The notes under the pieces were generated by a model. It made no database searches. It was not told the origin of the DNA and saw only the letters and a program-made list of their open reading frames with translations. From DAOQAU01 sp035354275 (GTDB lineage: Bacteria > Cyanobacteriota > Vampirovibrionia > Gastranaerophilales > Gastranaerophilaceae): 15,393 nucleotides of DNA. Within the stretch, counting starts at the first letter, position 1. Each line of letters starts with the position of its first letter. The position numbers were made by a program, and so were the translations under genes. The stretch spans positions 1 through 15,393 of the forward strand of contig DAOQAU010000039.1 in the NCBI GenBank assembly GCA_035354275.1, read 5' to 3'. Below, one piece after another: positions 1 to 7,446 of this stretch.

Positions 1-1
1 A

Positions 2-328
2 TCAAATATAGATTTGTGGGCTACAGACGGGCATGTTCTTTTTGATAGAGATACAAAAGAAATACTAAATGCGTTAAAAGCCCCTGTTACTATTGGAAAC
101 CACTGTTGGGTGGGCAATTCCGTTAAGTTTACCAAAAATGCTAACCTGCCCGATAACACGGTTGTCGGAGTAGGTTCTGTGGTTACAAAAACTTTTACTG
201 AAGAATATACTGTGATTGCCGGTAGCCCTGCTAAAGTCGTAAAAACCAATATCTGTTGGGCACGAAAAACAGCTCTTGCTATGCAGAAAGAATTAGAATT
301 AAATAACATTGGTGCATTAAAGATTTAA
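2..328 (+). CDS. Hexapeptide-repeat (left-handed beta-helix) acyltransferase, 3' part only
   Basis: The frame is open from the left edge, so the N-terminus lies outside the window; a TTG at 14 is in frame but is probably internal. The roughly 108 visible residues carry short hydrophobic-turn repeats (APVTIGNHCWVGNSV, then NTVVGVGSVV) and the GSPAKVVK signature that closes many left-handed beta-helix acetyltransferases. TDGH near the start corresponds to the region holding the catalytic histidine in sugar and serine O-acetyltransferases. Members transfer an acyl group, usually from acetyl-CoA, to a sugar, amino acid or antibiotic. A TDGH motif with a short C-terminal helix fits surface-polysaccharide acetyltransferases best, but the acceptor cannot be read from this fragment. 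It ends about 160 bases before pnp, with no clear terminator between, and appears unrelated in function. Confidence 0.8.
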   Translation, partial: SNIDLWATDGHVLFDRDTKEILNALKAPVTIGNHCWVGNSVKFTKNANLPDNTVVGVGSVVTKTFTEEYTVIAGSPAKVVKTNICWARKTALAMQKELELNNIGALKI

Positions 329-411
329 GCCTTTTGTTTTGAAATTTATATTTTTATTTTTAATTTGTTTAAAAAAATGAAGCAATGTTTCTACTTTTGT
401 TATGTTTGAAG

Positions 412-417
412 TATAAT
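412..417 (+). promoter_or_regulatory. Probable pnp promoter, -10 box TATAAT
   Basis: A perfect TATAAT lies 69 bases before the chosen pnp start. The -35 region is poor: TTCTAC at 389-394 has the right 17-base spacing but weak consensus. If used, transcription would begin near 424, giving a leader of about 60 bases. A GTG start for pnp at 435 would leave only about 11 leader bases and no ribosome binding site. Confidence 0.4.
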
Positions 418-485
418 CTTATTGTAGTAAATAAGTGTATAACTTAGAAATGAAAGCACAAGAGTGCTTCGGAAAGATGAAGAAA

Positions 486-2639
486 ATGGTAGAAACGAAA
501 GAAAAATTACTTAATGTGAAAAAAACACAAGTCGAAATCGGCGGAAAAATTGTAGAAATTGAAACAGGAAAGTATGCTCAAACAGCTAACGCTTCTGTAA
601 CAGTAAGATGCGGAGACACAATGCTTTTTGTCCACGCAACAGTAAGCAAAGAACCAAGAGTCGGAATAGACTTTTTTCCTTTGCTGATTGATTACGAAGA
701 AAGAATGTCTTCAATAGGAAGAATCCCGGGCGGATACAACCGTTCTGAAGGGCGTTCGAGTGAAAAAGCCATTTTGGTTTCAAGATTAATAGACAGACCA
801 ATCAGGCCTTTGTTTCCAAAAGGTTACAGAAACGATATTCAAATTGTGGCTCAATTATTCAGCTATGATCAGGAAAATCAACCCGATACATTGGCAATGT
901 TGGGTGCATCATTTGCGCTTATGTTGTCAGGAGCCCCTTTTGAAGGGCCTATCGGCGCGGTAAGAGTGTCAAAACTTGACGGAAAACTTATTGCAAATCC
1001 TACCCACCATCAGGCAGACAAATCAGATTTAGATATTGTTGTTTCAGGAACAGAAGATTCTGTAATTATGGTTGAAGCAGGCTGCAAATTCGTAACAGAA
1101 GACGACATTATGGAAGCAGTTGAATTTGCACAAGCTGAAATTAAAAAACAATGTCAGGCTCAAATTGCTTTTGCAAAAGAATGCGGTATTGTAAGACAAG
1201 AATTTGTAAATCCTCACGATACAACAGAGTTGGCTGAAATTATCAAAAAGACAGCTTACGATTTGGTTTATGATGCTTACCACAATTTTGACAGAACCTA
1301 TAGACAAAATAAATTGGATGAAGCTAAAAAACTTGTTAAAGAAAAAATTCAGGCTTTGTCCGAAGATCACGCAATAAACAAAATGATGGAAGAAACAGGA
1401 ATTGACTTTGTATCAGAAGAATTTAAGTCTTTAGAGAAAAAGGTTATGCGTGCAATGATTATCGATGAAGGCGTCAGGGCTGACGGCAGAAAACCTGAAG
1501 AAGTCCGTCCAATCTGGTGCGAAGTCGGAGTTATTCCAAGAGCTCACGGCTCGGCAGTTTTCACCAGAGGTCAAACCCAGGCCCTTTCGGTTGCTACATT
1601 GGCAGGTCCTGGCATGAAGCAAGAACTTGACGGTGTTGATCCTGAAACAGAAAAAAGATATATGCACAAATACATATTCCCCGGATTTTCAGTAGGCGAA
1701 GTTAAACCTATGAGAGGGCCGGGCAGAAGAGAAGTCGGACACGGATGCTTGGCAGAACGGGCTAATATCCCTGCGCTTCCTACAGCTGAGGAATTCGGAT
1801 ATGTTATCAGAGTTACTTCGGACATACTTGAATCAAACGGTTCAACTTCTATGGCATCAACTTGCGGAAGTTCAATGGCGTTAATGAACGCGGGTGTTCC
1901 CGTTAAATGTATGATTGGCGGGGTTGCAATGGGTATGATTGCAGAACAAGGCAAAAATCCTGTAGTGCTTACCGATATTCAAGGTATCGAAGACTTTTTA
2001 GGCGATATGGACTTTAAAGTTACAGGTAATGATGAGGCAATAACTGCACTTCAAATGGATATGAAAGCAAAAGGTATTTCAAATGATACTTTAAGAAAAG
2101 CACTTGCTCAGGCAAAAGAAGGCAGATTGCATATTTTAAGTAAAATGAGAGAAGCAATCAAGGCTCCGGGTGAAATGTCACCGTTTGCACCGAGAATATT
2201 CACAATGCAAATCGCTAATGAAGATATCGGTGCTGTAATCGGACCGGGCGGAAAACAAATCAGAGCAATCGTTGATGCTTCAGGTGCTGAAATTGATATT
2301 CAAGACAGCGGTGTTGTTACGATTACCTCTAATGATCAGGAAGGTGCAGATATTGCAATGAATATGATTAAAAATATTACCTTCAAGCCGCAAGAAGGTA
2401 TGGTATTAAAAGGTAAAGTCGTAAGAATAATCCCGATTGGCGCATTTGTTGAACTCGGTGGCGGAAAAGACGGAATGGTACACATTTCTCAGGTCTGCAA
2501 CGAAAGAATAGATGCTATTGAACCGCACCTTAACGTTGGTGATGTCGTTGTCGTCAAAGTTATTAAAATAGATGACAAAGGCAGAGTTAACCTTACGATT
2601 AAAGGCGTAACCGAGCAGGAAAAAGCTCAGATTAGTTAA
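486..2639 (+). CDS. pnp: Polynucleotide phosphorylase (polyribonucleotide nucleotidyltransferase)
   Basis: PNPase degrades RNA 3' to 5' by phosphorolysis, releasing nucleoside diphosphates, and can add heteropolymeric tails in reverse; it acts as a trimer in the cytoplasm. All family domains are present in the 717-aa product. The first RNase PH fold has FFPLLIDYEER and LIDRPIRPLF (residues about 63-110). A helical linker follows, then the second RNase PH fold with RGQTQAL, GRREVGHG, SNGSTSMAST and the acidic GDMDFKV metal/phosphate site. A KH domain with GPGG lies near 586 and an S1 domain spans about 638-708. Length is typical for the family. ATG 486 is preferred because GGAAAG sits 9 bases upstream and the protein then begins close to the usual family start; GTG 435, ATG 450 and ATG 477 are in-frame alternatives with poorer sites. 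The gene is not preceded by rpsO, its common partner. It is followed directly by a strong terminator. Confidence 0.97.
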   Translation: MVETKEKLLNVKKTQVEIGGKIVEIETGKYAQTANASVTVRCGDTMLFVHATVSKEPRVGIDFFPLLIDYEERMSSIGRIPGGYNRSEGRSSEKAILVSRLIDRPIRPLFPKGYRNDIQIVAQLFSYDQENQPDTLAMLGASFALMLSGAPFEGPIGAVRVSKLDGKLIANPTHHQADKSDLDIVVSGTEDSVIMVEAGCKFVTEDDIMEAVEFAQAEIKKQCQAQIAFAKECGIVRQEFVNPHDTTELAEIIKKTAYDLVYDAYHNFDRTYRQNKLDEAKKLVKEKIQALSEDHAINKMMEETGIDFVSEEFKSLEKKVMRAMIIDEGVRADGRKPEEVRPIWCEVGVIPRAHGSAVFTRGQTQALSVATLAGPGMKQELDGVDPETEKRYMHKYIFPGFSVGEVKPMRGPGRREVGHGCLAERANIPALPTAEEFGYVIRVTSDILESNGSTSMASTCGSSMALMNAGVPVKCMIGGVAMGMIAEQGKNPVVLTDIQGIEDFLGDMDFKVTGNDEAITALQMDMKAKGISNDTLRKALAQAKEGRLHILSKMREAIKAPGEMSPFAPRIFTMQIANEDIGAVIGPGGKQIRAIVDASGAEIDIQDSGVVTITSNDQEGADIAMNMIKNITFKPQEGMVLKGKVVRIIPIGAFVELGGGKDGMVHISQVCNERIDAIEPHLNVGDVVVVKVIKIDDKGRVNLTIKGVTEQEKAQIS

Positions 2640-2650
2640 TCATAAATAAT

Positions 2651-2691
2651 AAAAATGGGGTGGGATTTTGAAAAAATCCCACCCCATTTTT
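2651..2691. terminator. Bidirectional intrinsic terminator between pnp and a convergent small gene
   Basis: A perfect 19-bp inverted repeat, AAAAATGGGGTGGGATTTT at 2651-2669 and its complement at 2673-2691, flanks a 3-base loop (GAA). The GC-rich core is followed by T-runs on the + strand, and the A-run at the left end supplies a U-tract for the - strand transcript. It begins 11 bases after the pnp stop and lies 11 bases past the stop of the gene at 2703-3035, so it can end both. Confidence 0.93.
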
Positions 2692-2702
2692 ATTGTAAAA
2701 AT

Positions 2703-3035
2703 TTATCTTTGAAATTCATCAACATAAGCTTTAGTCAGTAAGCTTGCTTTTGCGTAAGCATCGGTGTCACCGCTTTCACAAAGCGTTTTATATGTCATGT
2801 CAAAGAATTTATCTGCTTTTTCAATGGCTTCAGGATGTGCTGAGGCAAAAGAAACGTCTTTTTGCAATGCATCAGGGCTGTTTACTTGTGCTCTTCCCAA
2901 AACTTCGGATGATACAGACAAATCGTCTGTATCTTTACCTTCAACTTGAGGTATTACAGAATTAAGTTTGCCGGTTTTAACTTCTTTTTTTTGTTGGATG
3001 TTACCGAACATCACATCATTTTTGATTTCTCTCAT
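2703..3035 (-). CDS. Small protein of unknown function, 110 aa
   Basis: I do not recognise a named family. The ATG at 3033-3035 has AAAGGA at 3045-3050, nine bases upstream, and is chosen over an in-frame ATG 45 bases earlier that lacks a binding site. The protein begins MREIKNDVMFGN, with no signal peptide or membrane segment. A polar, low-complexity first half (about residues 10-50, rich in K, V, D, S) leads to a likely helical C-terminal half with ADKFFDMTYKTLCESGDTDA and a YAKASLLTKAYVDEF stretch. The layout, a flexible N-terminus with a short helical C-terminal module, suggests a soluble structural or interaction protein. It stands alone: its own promoters lie upstream and the shared terminator at 2651-2691 lies immediately downstream. 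It has good codon structure, strong translation signals and a terminator, so it is very likely a real gene. Confidence 0.8.
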   Translation of the reverse strand: MREIKNDVMFGNIQQKKEVKTGKLNSVIPQVEGKDTDDLSVSSEVLGRAQVNSPDALQKDVSFASAHPEAIEKADKFFDMTYKTLCESGDTDAYAKASLLTKAYVDEFQR

Positions 3036-3138
3036 AATTTTATATCCTTTATTGTGTTTTTCCAAATCTCTCTTGTACATGCATTAAAACGCAAACAGAT
3101 TTTTTTTTGCTAGTTTATTTAGAAATTATATAAATTTT

Positions 3139-3201
3139 TTTCTAATAACTTTATTTGAAATGTCAATAATCCAATTATATCAACAAAAACTGCAAAATCA
3201 A
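3139..3201 (-). promoter_or_regulatory. Candidate tandem promoters for the 110-aa small gene
   Basis: Two sigma70-like pairs read leftward. The outer has TTGATT (3196-3201), a 16-base spacer and a perfect TATAAT (3174-3179). The inner has a perfect TTGACA (3161-3166), a 16-base spacer and TAGAAA (3139-3144). Either would give a leader of about 100 bases or more before the ATG at 3035. The region is very AT-rich, which raises the rate of chance matches. Confidence 0.4.
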
Positions 3202-3251
3202 AAGTTATATAATTTGCTTAACAAAACTTAATGTTCGTGGATTTGCAGGAA

Positions 3252-3968
3252 TTATTTTTTATTTTTGCAGTAAAAAGTTATGAAATTGCCCCAGCATGCC
3301 GGAGAAATTTCGCCGCTTTTAAAATTTAGCATTTTAAGGATATTGCTTTCACTAAAGTATTCCGTTTCAAAGTAGGGAAAATCCGCTTCCAGTATATCAA
3401 AATCGTAATCGTTAAGCATTTTTTTTAAAGAATTAAAGCTGAATAAATTTGTATGGGTTTTGTCAAAAAGCATGCGGTAGTTTTGTTTAAAGAGTTTTGC
3501 GCAGATGCTTTTAAAATCAGGTGTTGCTAGGATTAAATGTCCGTCGGGTTTTAGTATTTTTTTAATTTCCGACAAAAAAACTTCGGGGTTATCAACATGT
3601 TCGATTACGTGGTGTGAGATAACAACATCAAAGGAATTTTCCTTAATCTGCGCTTTTTCAAGGGGGGCATTGTAGATTGTTGCAAACTGTTTTGCGTAAT
3701 CTGCTGCGAATTTTGAAACTTCAAGCCCGAATTTTTGGTGTTTTTTGTCTATCGCGCTCAGCAAAAATCCCGGCCCGCAGCCCGCATCAAGAATTTTTGA
3801 AGGAGGCAGGGCATTAATAAAATTCACTTCTTTTTTTACATTGGCAAGGAATTTATCTTTTTCATCCAAACGGTTTCTTGTTTTGCCGTCGGGGTCTTTG
3901 ATTATTTCCCAGTAAGCCTCTTCGTAGTCGGCTTTTTCGCACTTGATTTTTTCATAATATATATTCAT
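3252..3968 (-). CDS. Class I SAM-dependent methyltransferase
   Basis: The 238-aa product has the Rossmann-fold methyltransferase motifs in order. ILDAGCGPGF (about residues 59-68) is the SAM-binding glycine loop. FGLEVS follows, with an acidic residue at the end of strand 2, then the strand-4 region FDVVISHHVIEHVDNP and a LKPDGHLILATP strand-5 motif. The HVIEHV signature is common in the Methyltransf_11/23 group, which methylates small molecules, quinones, sugars or proteins; the substrate cannot be assigned. A roughly 55-residue N-terminal extension and a C-terminal region with aromatic residues probably form the acceptor site. No Shine-Dalgarno precedes ATG 3966-3968; a TATATT lies six bases upstream, so leaderless transcription is possible. 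The gene is divergent from the small gene at 4112. Confidence 0.9.
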   Translation of the reverse strand: MNIYYEKIKCEKADYEEAYWEIIKDPDGKTRNRLDEKDKFLANVKKEVNFINALPPSKILDAGCGPGFLLSAIDKKHQKFGLEVSKFAADYAKQFATIYNAPLEKAQIKENSFDVVISHHVIEHVDNPEVFLSEIKKILKPDGHLILATPDFKSICAKLFKQNYRMLFDKTHTNLFSFNSLKKMLNDYDFDILEADFPYFETEYFSESNILKMLNFKSGEISPACWGNFITFYCKNKK

Positions 3969-4026
3969 AAAGATAATATATCACGTTTTTTATAAAACTA
4001 AAATCTATGAATTTATGTAAAAAAGT

Positions 4027-4055
4027 TTATTTCAAAGGCAATTTTTTTGTAGAAT
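4027..4055 (+). promoter_or_regulatory. Possible promoter for the 47-aa small gene
   Basis: TAGAAT at 4050-4055 is a fair -10 box, with TTATTT at 4027-4032 as a weak -35 at 17-base spacing. It would start transcripts about 50 bases before the ATG at 4112. The -35 match is poor, so the call is tentative. Confidence 0.25.
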
Positions 4056-4111
4056 ATTTGTTTATATACATGTGTGGAAGATTTGGAATTTTTCCAAAAA
4101 GGAGTCGGTAG

Positions 4112-4255
4112 ATGTACAGCCCTGAATTTATGAGATATTTGATTAATTATCAAACCCCTGAATATAATGAAAATATTTATAAAAAGACAAAGAATTTCAA
4201 ATTCAAATCCGGTCCGCGCAGATGGGCAGAAGTCTTGCTTTTGAACAAAAAGTAG
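4112..4255 (+). CDS. Small basic protein, 47 aa, unknown function
   Basis: A short reading frame begins with ATG seven bases after AAGGAG (4099-4104, within AAAAAGGAG), the strongest Shine-Dalgarno in the window, and ends with TAG at 4253-4255. The product starts MYSPEFMRYLINYQTPEYNE, is rich in Tyr, Asn and Lys, and ends with a basic, amphipathic segment SGPRRWAEVLLLNKK. There is no signal peptide or clear membrane helix. The basic tail could bind nucleic acid or membrane, but no function can be claimed. The gene is divergent from the methyltransferase and ends one base from the stop of the SNF2 gene on the opposite strand, so transcripts reading past its end would be antisense to SNF2 mRNA. 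I do not recognise a family. The binding site and the neat fit in the gap are the evidence that it is real. Confidence 0.6.
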   Translation: MYSPEFMRYLINYQTPEYNENIYKKTKNFKFKSGPRRWAEVLLLNKK

Positions 4256-4256
4256 T

Positions 4257-7238
4257 TTAATTATTTCCGCCTGAGAGTGTAAATATTTCGTAAATTTCGT
4301 CATCGGAAAGCTCTGTGATGATTTTTTCGCCTTCGTAGACGGCAAGGTTTGCAAGTTCTTTTTTGTTTTTGAGCATTTCGTCGATTTTTTCTTCAAAAGT
4401 GCCCAGTGTTACAAGCCTGTGCACCATTACGTTTTTGTCCTGTCCTATGCGGTAAGTTCTGTCTGTTGCCTGATCTTCGACGGCAGGATTCCACCACAGG
4501 TCATAGTGGATTACGTTTGTGGCACTTGTAAGGTTCAAGCCCGTTCCGCCCGCTTTTAAGGACAAAATCATAACTTTTGTTTCGGGGTTATTTTGGAATT
4601 CGTCAATAAGTTTTTCGCGCTGCGCAACATTCAATGAGCCATGGAAAAACAGCGGTTTTGTCGAACATTCTTCTGTCAGAACCTGTTCTAAAATATCGCC
4701 CATTTCCTTGTATTGGGTGAAGATAAGGGTTTTTTCTCCGTTTTCCAGAATGTTTTGGACAAGTGAAATACATTTTTCCATTTTTCCGGAAAACTCTTTG
4801 CTCATTTCGCCGGCTTTAAGAAACTGGTAGGGGTGGTTGCAAATCTGTTTGAGCGCGGTAATTAATTTGAAAATATTTCCGCGTCTGTTAATTCCGCTGA
4901 AGCCGCTTATTTTATCCATCATCTCTTTTAAGGTTTTTTCATAAAGCACCGCCTGCGGCTTAGAAAGATAGCAGTAATCTTCCAGCACAAGTTTTTCGGG
5001 AAGGTCTGTGATAACATTTTTGTCGGTTTTAAGCCTTCTTAAGACAAAAGGCGAAACAGACATTTTAAGCTTTGATGCGCGGGTATTTTCTTTAAACCGT
5101 TCAATCGGGATTGCATAACTCTTTTGAAAATCCCTCAAAGAGCCCAAATAACCTTTGTTTATGAAGTCAAAAATACTCCAAAGCTCTGTAAGCCTGTTTT
5201 CTACAGGAGTACCCGTCATTGCGATTTTAATGTCGGATTTAATTGATTTAACCGCAAGAGTCTGCGCCGTGTCGGGGTTTTTGATGTTCTGCGCTTCATC
5301 CACCACAAGCATTGACCATGCCTGTTTTCTAAGTTCTTCGGCATCAATTCTCAAAATCGCGTATGTGGTTAATATTATGTCATTATTTAGTTCTAATTGT
5401 CTTTCGCTGCCGTGATAAATTACCGCTTTTAATTTCGGGGCAAACATTTGAAGTTCTTTCATCCAGTTACCCAGCAGAGTTGTTGGGCAAACAACCAGAA
5501 CAGGTCTTTTTAGCTGATTTTCTTCTTTGAGTTTAAGAATAAGGCTTATCACCTGAATTGTTTTACCAAGTCCCATATCATCTGCCATGCAGCAGCCGAA
5601 CCCTTTTGAAATATTTGTCCAAAGCCATTTTAAACCTGTTTTTTGGTAAGGCCTTAGCTCTCCGGTTAAGTCTTTCGGGATTGAAACTTCCAGAGGTTTT
5701 GAAAAATCTTTCAGGATATTTGCAAAGGCTTCGTCATAGTCAAAATCGTAGTTTTCAAGCTGACCTGACATGGAAGCGTGGATTAATTCAAGCCGCGAAA
5801 GCTTTGAGTGATTTGCTTTGGAGATTTGTTCAAAAATCTTTTTGCTTTCATCCTTGTCAACAAGAATATATTTGTCTTTGTATTTTATAAGTCCTTCATT
5901 TTGCGAAGTTAATTTTTCAAATTCTTTCAGCGAGACTTTTTCATCTCCGATTGCAACTTCGTAAGAAAAATCCAAAATGTCTTCAAGTGATATACTGCTT
6001 GGTGCTGTGTTGTTGAAAATATCTGAAAGATCGCCTTCTCTTGCTTTTTTGACTTTGGCGTTAATAGAAGCACGCGGAACAATGACATTTACAAGTTCTT
6101 TTGGCAAAATGACTTCAATTTGGGCTTTTTGAAGGTAATAAGCTGTTTTGGTAATCATTTTATAGACTTCGCCAAGGTTGAGTTTAAGTGATAAATTGTC
6201 TTCGTCTTCAAAAAGATTTTCAAGCTCAGGCATGTATTTTATGGCATAATTAAGCTGTTTTTCGACAATTTTGGCAATATCTGATGAATTTGCACCAAAA
6301 ACTTCTTCTTTTGTATAAAGATCGTCTATCAATACACTTTCATTAGTTTTTCGGTTTTTGATGTGAACCTTAAGTTCAAAAAGTTCGTCTTCAAGTTTTG
6401 AAATGTTGAAAAACGGAATTACATCGTATTTGCCAAGATAAAGTTCGTCAAACCACTGCGAGAAGTTCTCCGCAATATCAACGTTTTTGAGCGAAGTTTT
6501 CTGCTCCAAATCCTTAATTAAATAGTGTCCCGATTTGACATTTTTGAACTTGTAAGCCTTTATTGAAAGGAATTTATAGACTATATAATTCAGATAATTT
6601 CTGACAAATTCAGAAACGAAATTTTTTGGTTTTTCGCCTTTTATAAAAAGAGTTTCAGGCATATTTTCTTCAAGTCGGTTTATTATTCTTGCAAGCTGAC
6701 TGTTTGAAATTATCGGCTCATAGATTATTTTGAAAAAATTTCCGTTTAACTTTACGGTAGGAATAAAATACATTTTTTCAGCGAGTTTCAAAACAAATTG
6801 AGTCAGTTTGTTAAGGTAAACAAAAGTTTCCGAAACTGCTGAAAAATCAATTATTTCTGCAAATCCGCCGAAATAGTCCAAAACCAAATCAAGCGGCAAA
6901 ATAAATCCTTGTTTCCCCTCTAAATTATCGGAGTGAAATTTAAATAAAGAGCCTTTTGACTTTAAATAAAATTCAAAATTATTTGTCGGGGTGACAAAAA
7001 ACGATAGATTGTTTTTATTGTTTATCAGATAAAAATCGGTGTTTCTTACCGGTGAATTAGGGCTGAGGAAAACATCTTGAAACTCATCTTCCACAATTTG
7101 ATAAATAAGACTAAGCGTGTATCGGAAATCCTTGTTTTTAAATCCATCGGGATTTTCGCTCAAATTAAAAAACAATTCATCAACATTGTTTTTCTTGAAT
7201 GATAAGTCTATGTCTAAAGGTTTTGTTTGTGTTTTCAT
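4257..7238 (-). CDS. SNF2-family DNA-dependent ATPase/helicase with SNF2-associated N-terminal region
   Basis: This 993-aa protein is a Swi2/Snf2 ATP-dependent DNA translocase. The C-terminal 460 residues contain the two RecA-like lobes: LRPYQKTGLKWL (Q-motif-like), DDMGLGKT (Walker A, about residue 556), VVDEAQNIKN (DEAQ box, about 647), TGTPVENR (about 675), GGTGLNLTSA (motif V, about 898) and QATDRTYRIGQ (motif VI, about 928). Residues about 415-480 (DFSYEVAIGDEKVSLKEFEK, then an IKYKDKYILVD stretch) match the bacterial SNF2-associated domain (DUF3670-like) seen beside Snf2 ATPases in cyanobacteria and Firmicutes. The first 400 residues are not recognisable. No nuclease, methylase or known defence partner is adjacent. 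Such proteins remodel protein-DNA or polymerase-DNA complexes, and the substrate here is unknown. ATG 7236-7238 follows AAAGGGAG closely. A palindromic repeat occupies the leader. It may be cotranscribed from gpmI. Confidence 0.95.
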   Translation of the reverse strand: MKTQTKPLDIDLSFKKNNVDELFFNLSENPDGFKNKDFRYTLSLIYQIVEDEFQDVFLSPNSPVRNTDFYLINNKNNLSFFVTPTNNFEFYLKSKGSLFKFHSDNLEGKQGFILPLDLVLDYFGGFAEIIDFSAVSETFVYLNKLTQFVLKLAEKMYFIPTVKLNGNFFKIIYEPIISNSQLARIINRLEENMPETLFIKGEKPKNFVSEFVRNYLNYIVYKFLSIKAYKFKNVKSGHYLIKDLEQKTSLKNVDIAENFSQWFDELYLGKYDVIPFFNISKLEDELFELKVHIKNRKTNESVLIDDLYTKEEVFGANSSDIAKIVEKQLNYAIKYMPELENLFEDEDNLSLKLNLGEVYKMITKTAYYLQKAQIEVILPKELVNVIVPRASINAKVKKAREGDLSDIFNNTAPSSISLEDILDFSYEVAIGDEKVSLKEFEKLTSQNEGLIKYKDKYILVDKDESKKIFEQISKANHSKLSRLELIHASMSGQLENYDFDYDEAFANILKDFSKPLEVSIPKDLTGELRPYQKTGLKWLWTNISKGFGCCMADDMGLGKTIQVISLILKLKEENQLKRPVLVVCPTTLLGNWMKELQMFAPKLKAVIYHGSERQLELNNDIILTTYAILRIDAEELRKQAWSMLVVDEAQNIKNPDTAQTLAVKSIKSDIKIAMTGTPVENRLTELWSIFDFINKGYLGSLRDFQKSYAIPIERFKENTRASKLKMSVSPFVLRRLKTDKNVITDLPEKLVLEDYCYLSKPQAVLYEKTLKEMMDKISGFSGINRRGNIFKLITALKQICNHPYQFLKAGEMSKEFSGKMEKCISLVQNILENGEKTLIFTQYKEMGDILEQVLTEECSTKPLFFHGSLNVAQREKLIDEFQNNPETKVMILSLKAGGTGLNLTSATNVIHYDLWWNPAVEDQATDRTYRIGQDKNVMVHRLVTLGTFEEKIDEMLKNKKELANLAVYEGEKIITELSDDEIYEIFTLSGGNN

Positions 7239-7252
7239 ATTCTCCCTTTATA

Positions 7253-7323
7253 CCCCTCGCCCCTTGAGGGAGAGGGTTGAATTTCAAAACGAGTTTACGA
7301 GTTTTAGAAATTCGGGTGAGGGG
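7253..7323. repeat. Palindromic interspersed repeat A, copy 1
   Basis: This 71-bp element has near-inverted ends, CCCCTCGCCC and GGGTGAGGGG. Inside are a small hairpin (CCCTTGAGGG) and a long AT-rich inner stem (GAATTTC...GAAATTC). Its first 25 bases are identical to copy 2 at 14805-14874, and the remainder is about 70-80 percent similar with a one-base length difference. It lies in the 5' leader of the SNF2 gene. The architecture is that of a REP/MITE-like element able to fold as RNA or extruded DNA. Confidence 0.88.
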
Positions 7324-7356
7324 TTATTTCGTCCCTCTTTTTATAATTTACTTTTT

Positions 7357-7443
7357 GGATTGCCGCGTCCTCACTTCATTCGTCCTCGCAATGACGTGAG
7401 CGGCGAAGCATTAAGCCAAATCATTTATCCCATCGCAATGACG
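7357..7443. repeat. Composite interspersed repeat C, with two CGCAATGACG ends
   Basis: Read on the - strand, this segment contains CGTCATTGCG twice (7434-7443 and 7387-7396), followed by GAGGACGAATGAAGTGAGGA and a GCGGCAATCC end. That is the pattern of the common CGTCATTGCGAGGA...GCAATCC intergenic repeat of many bacterial genomes. The second, outer part is degenerate. It fills most of the gap between gpmI and the SNF2 gene. Confidence 0.65.
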
Positions 7444-7446
7444 TAT

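Noticed and set aside
1571..1954. 127-codon frame antisense to pnp
   Set aside because: It is a shadow of the strongly conserved second RNase PH domain of pnp and has no initiation signals of its own.
4013..4396. 127-codon frame on the - strand spanning the gap after the SNF2 gene
   Set aside because: It overlaps the SNF2 3' end in another frame, has a low-complexity Lys/Ser-rich translation, lacks a binding site and runs antisense to the better supported 47-aa gene.
7357..7443. Possible CRISPR array from the repeated CGCAATGACG
   Set aside because: There are only two short copies with an irregular gap, no further units and no cas genes. It fits an interspersed intergenic repeat.
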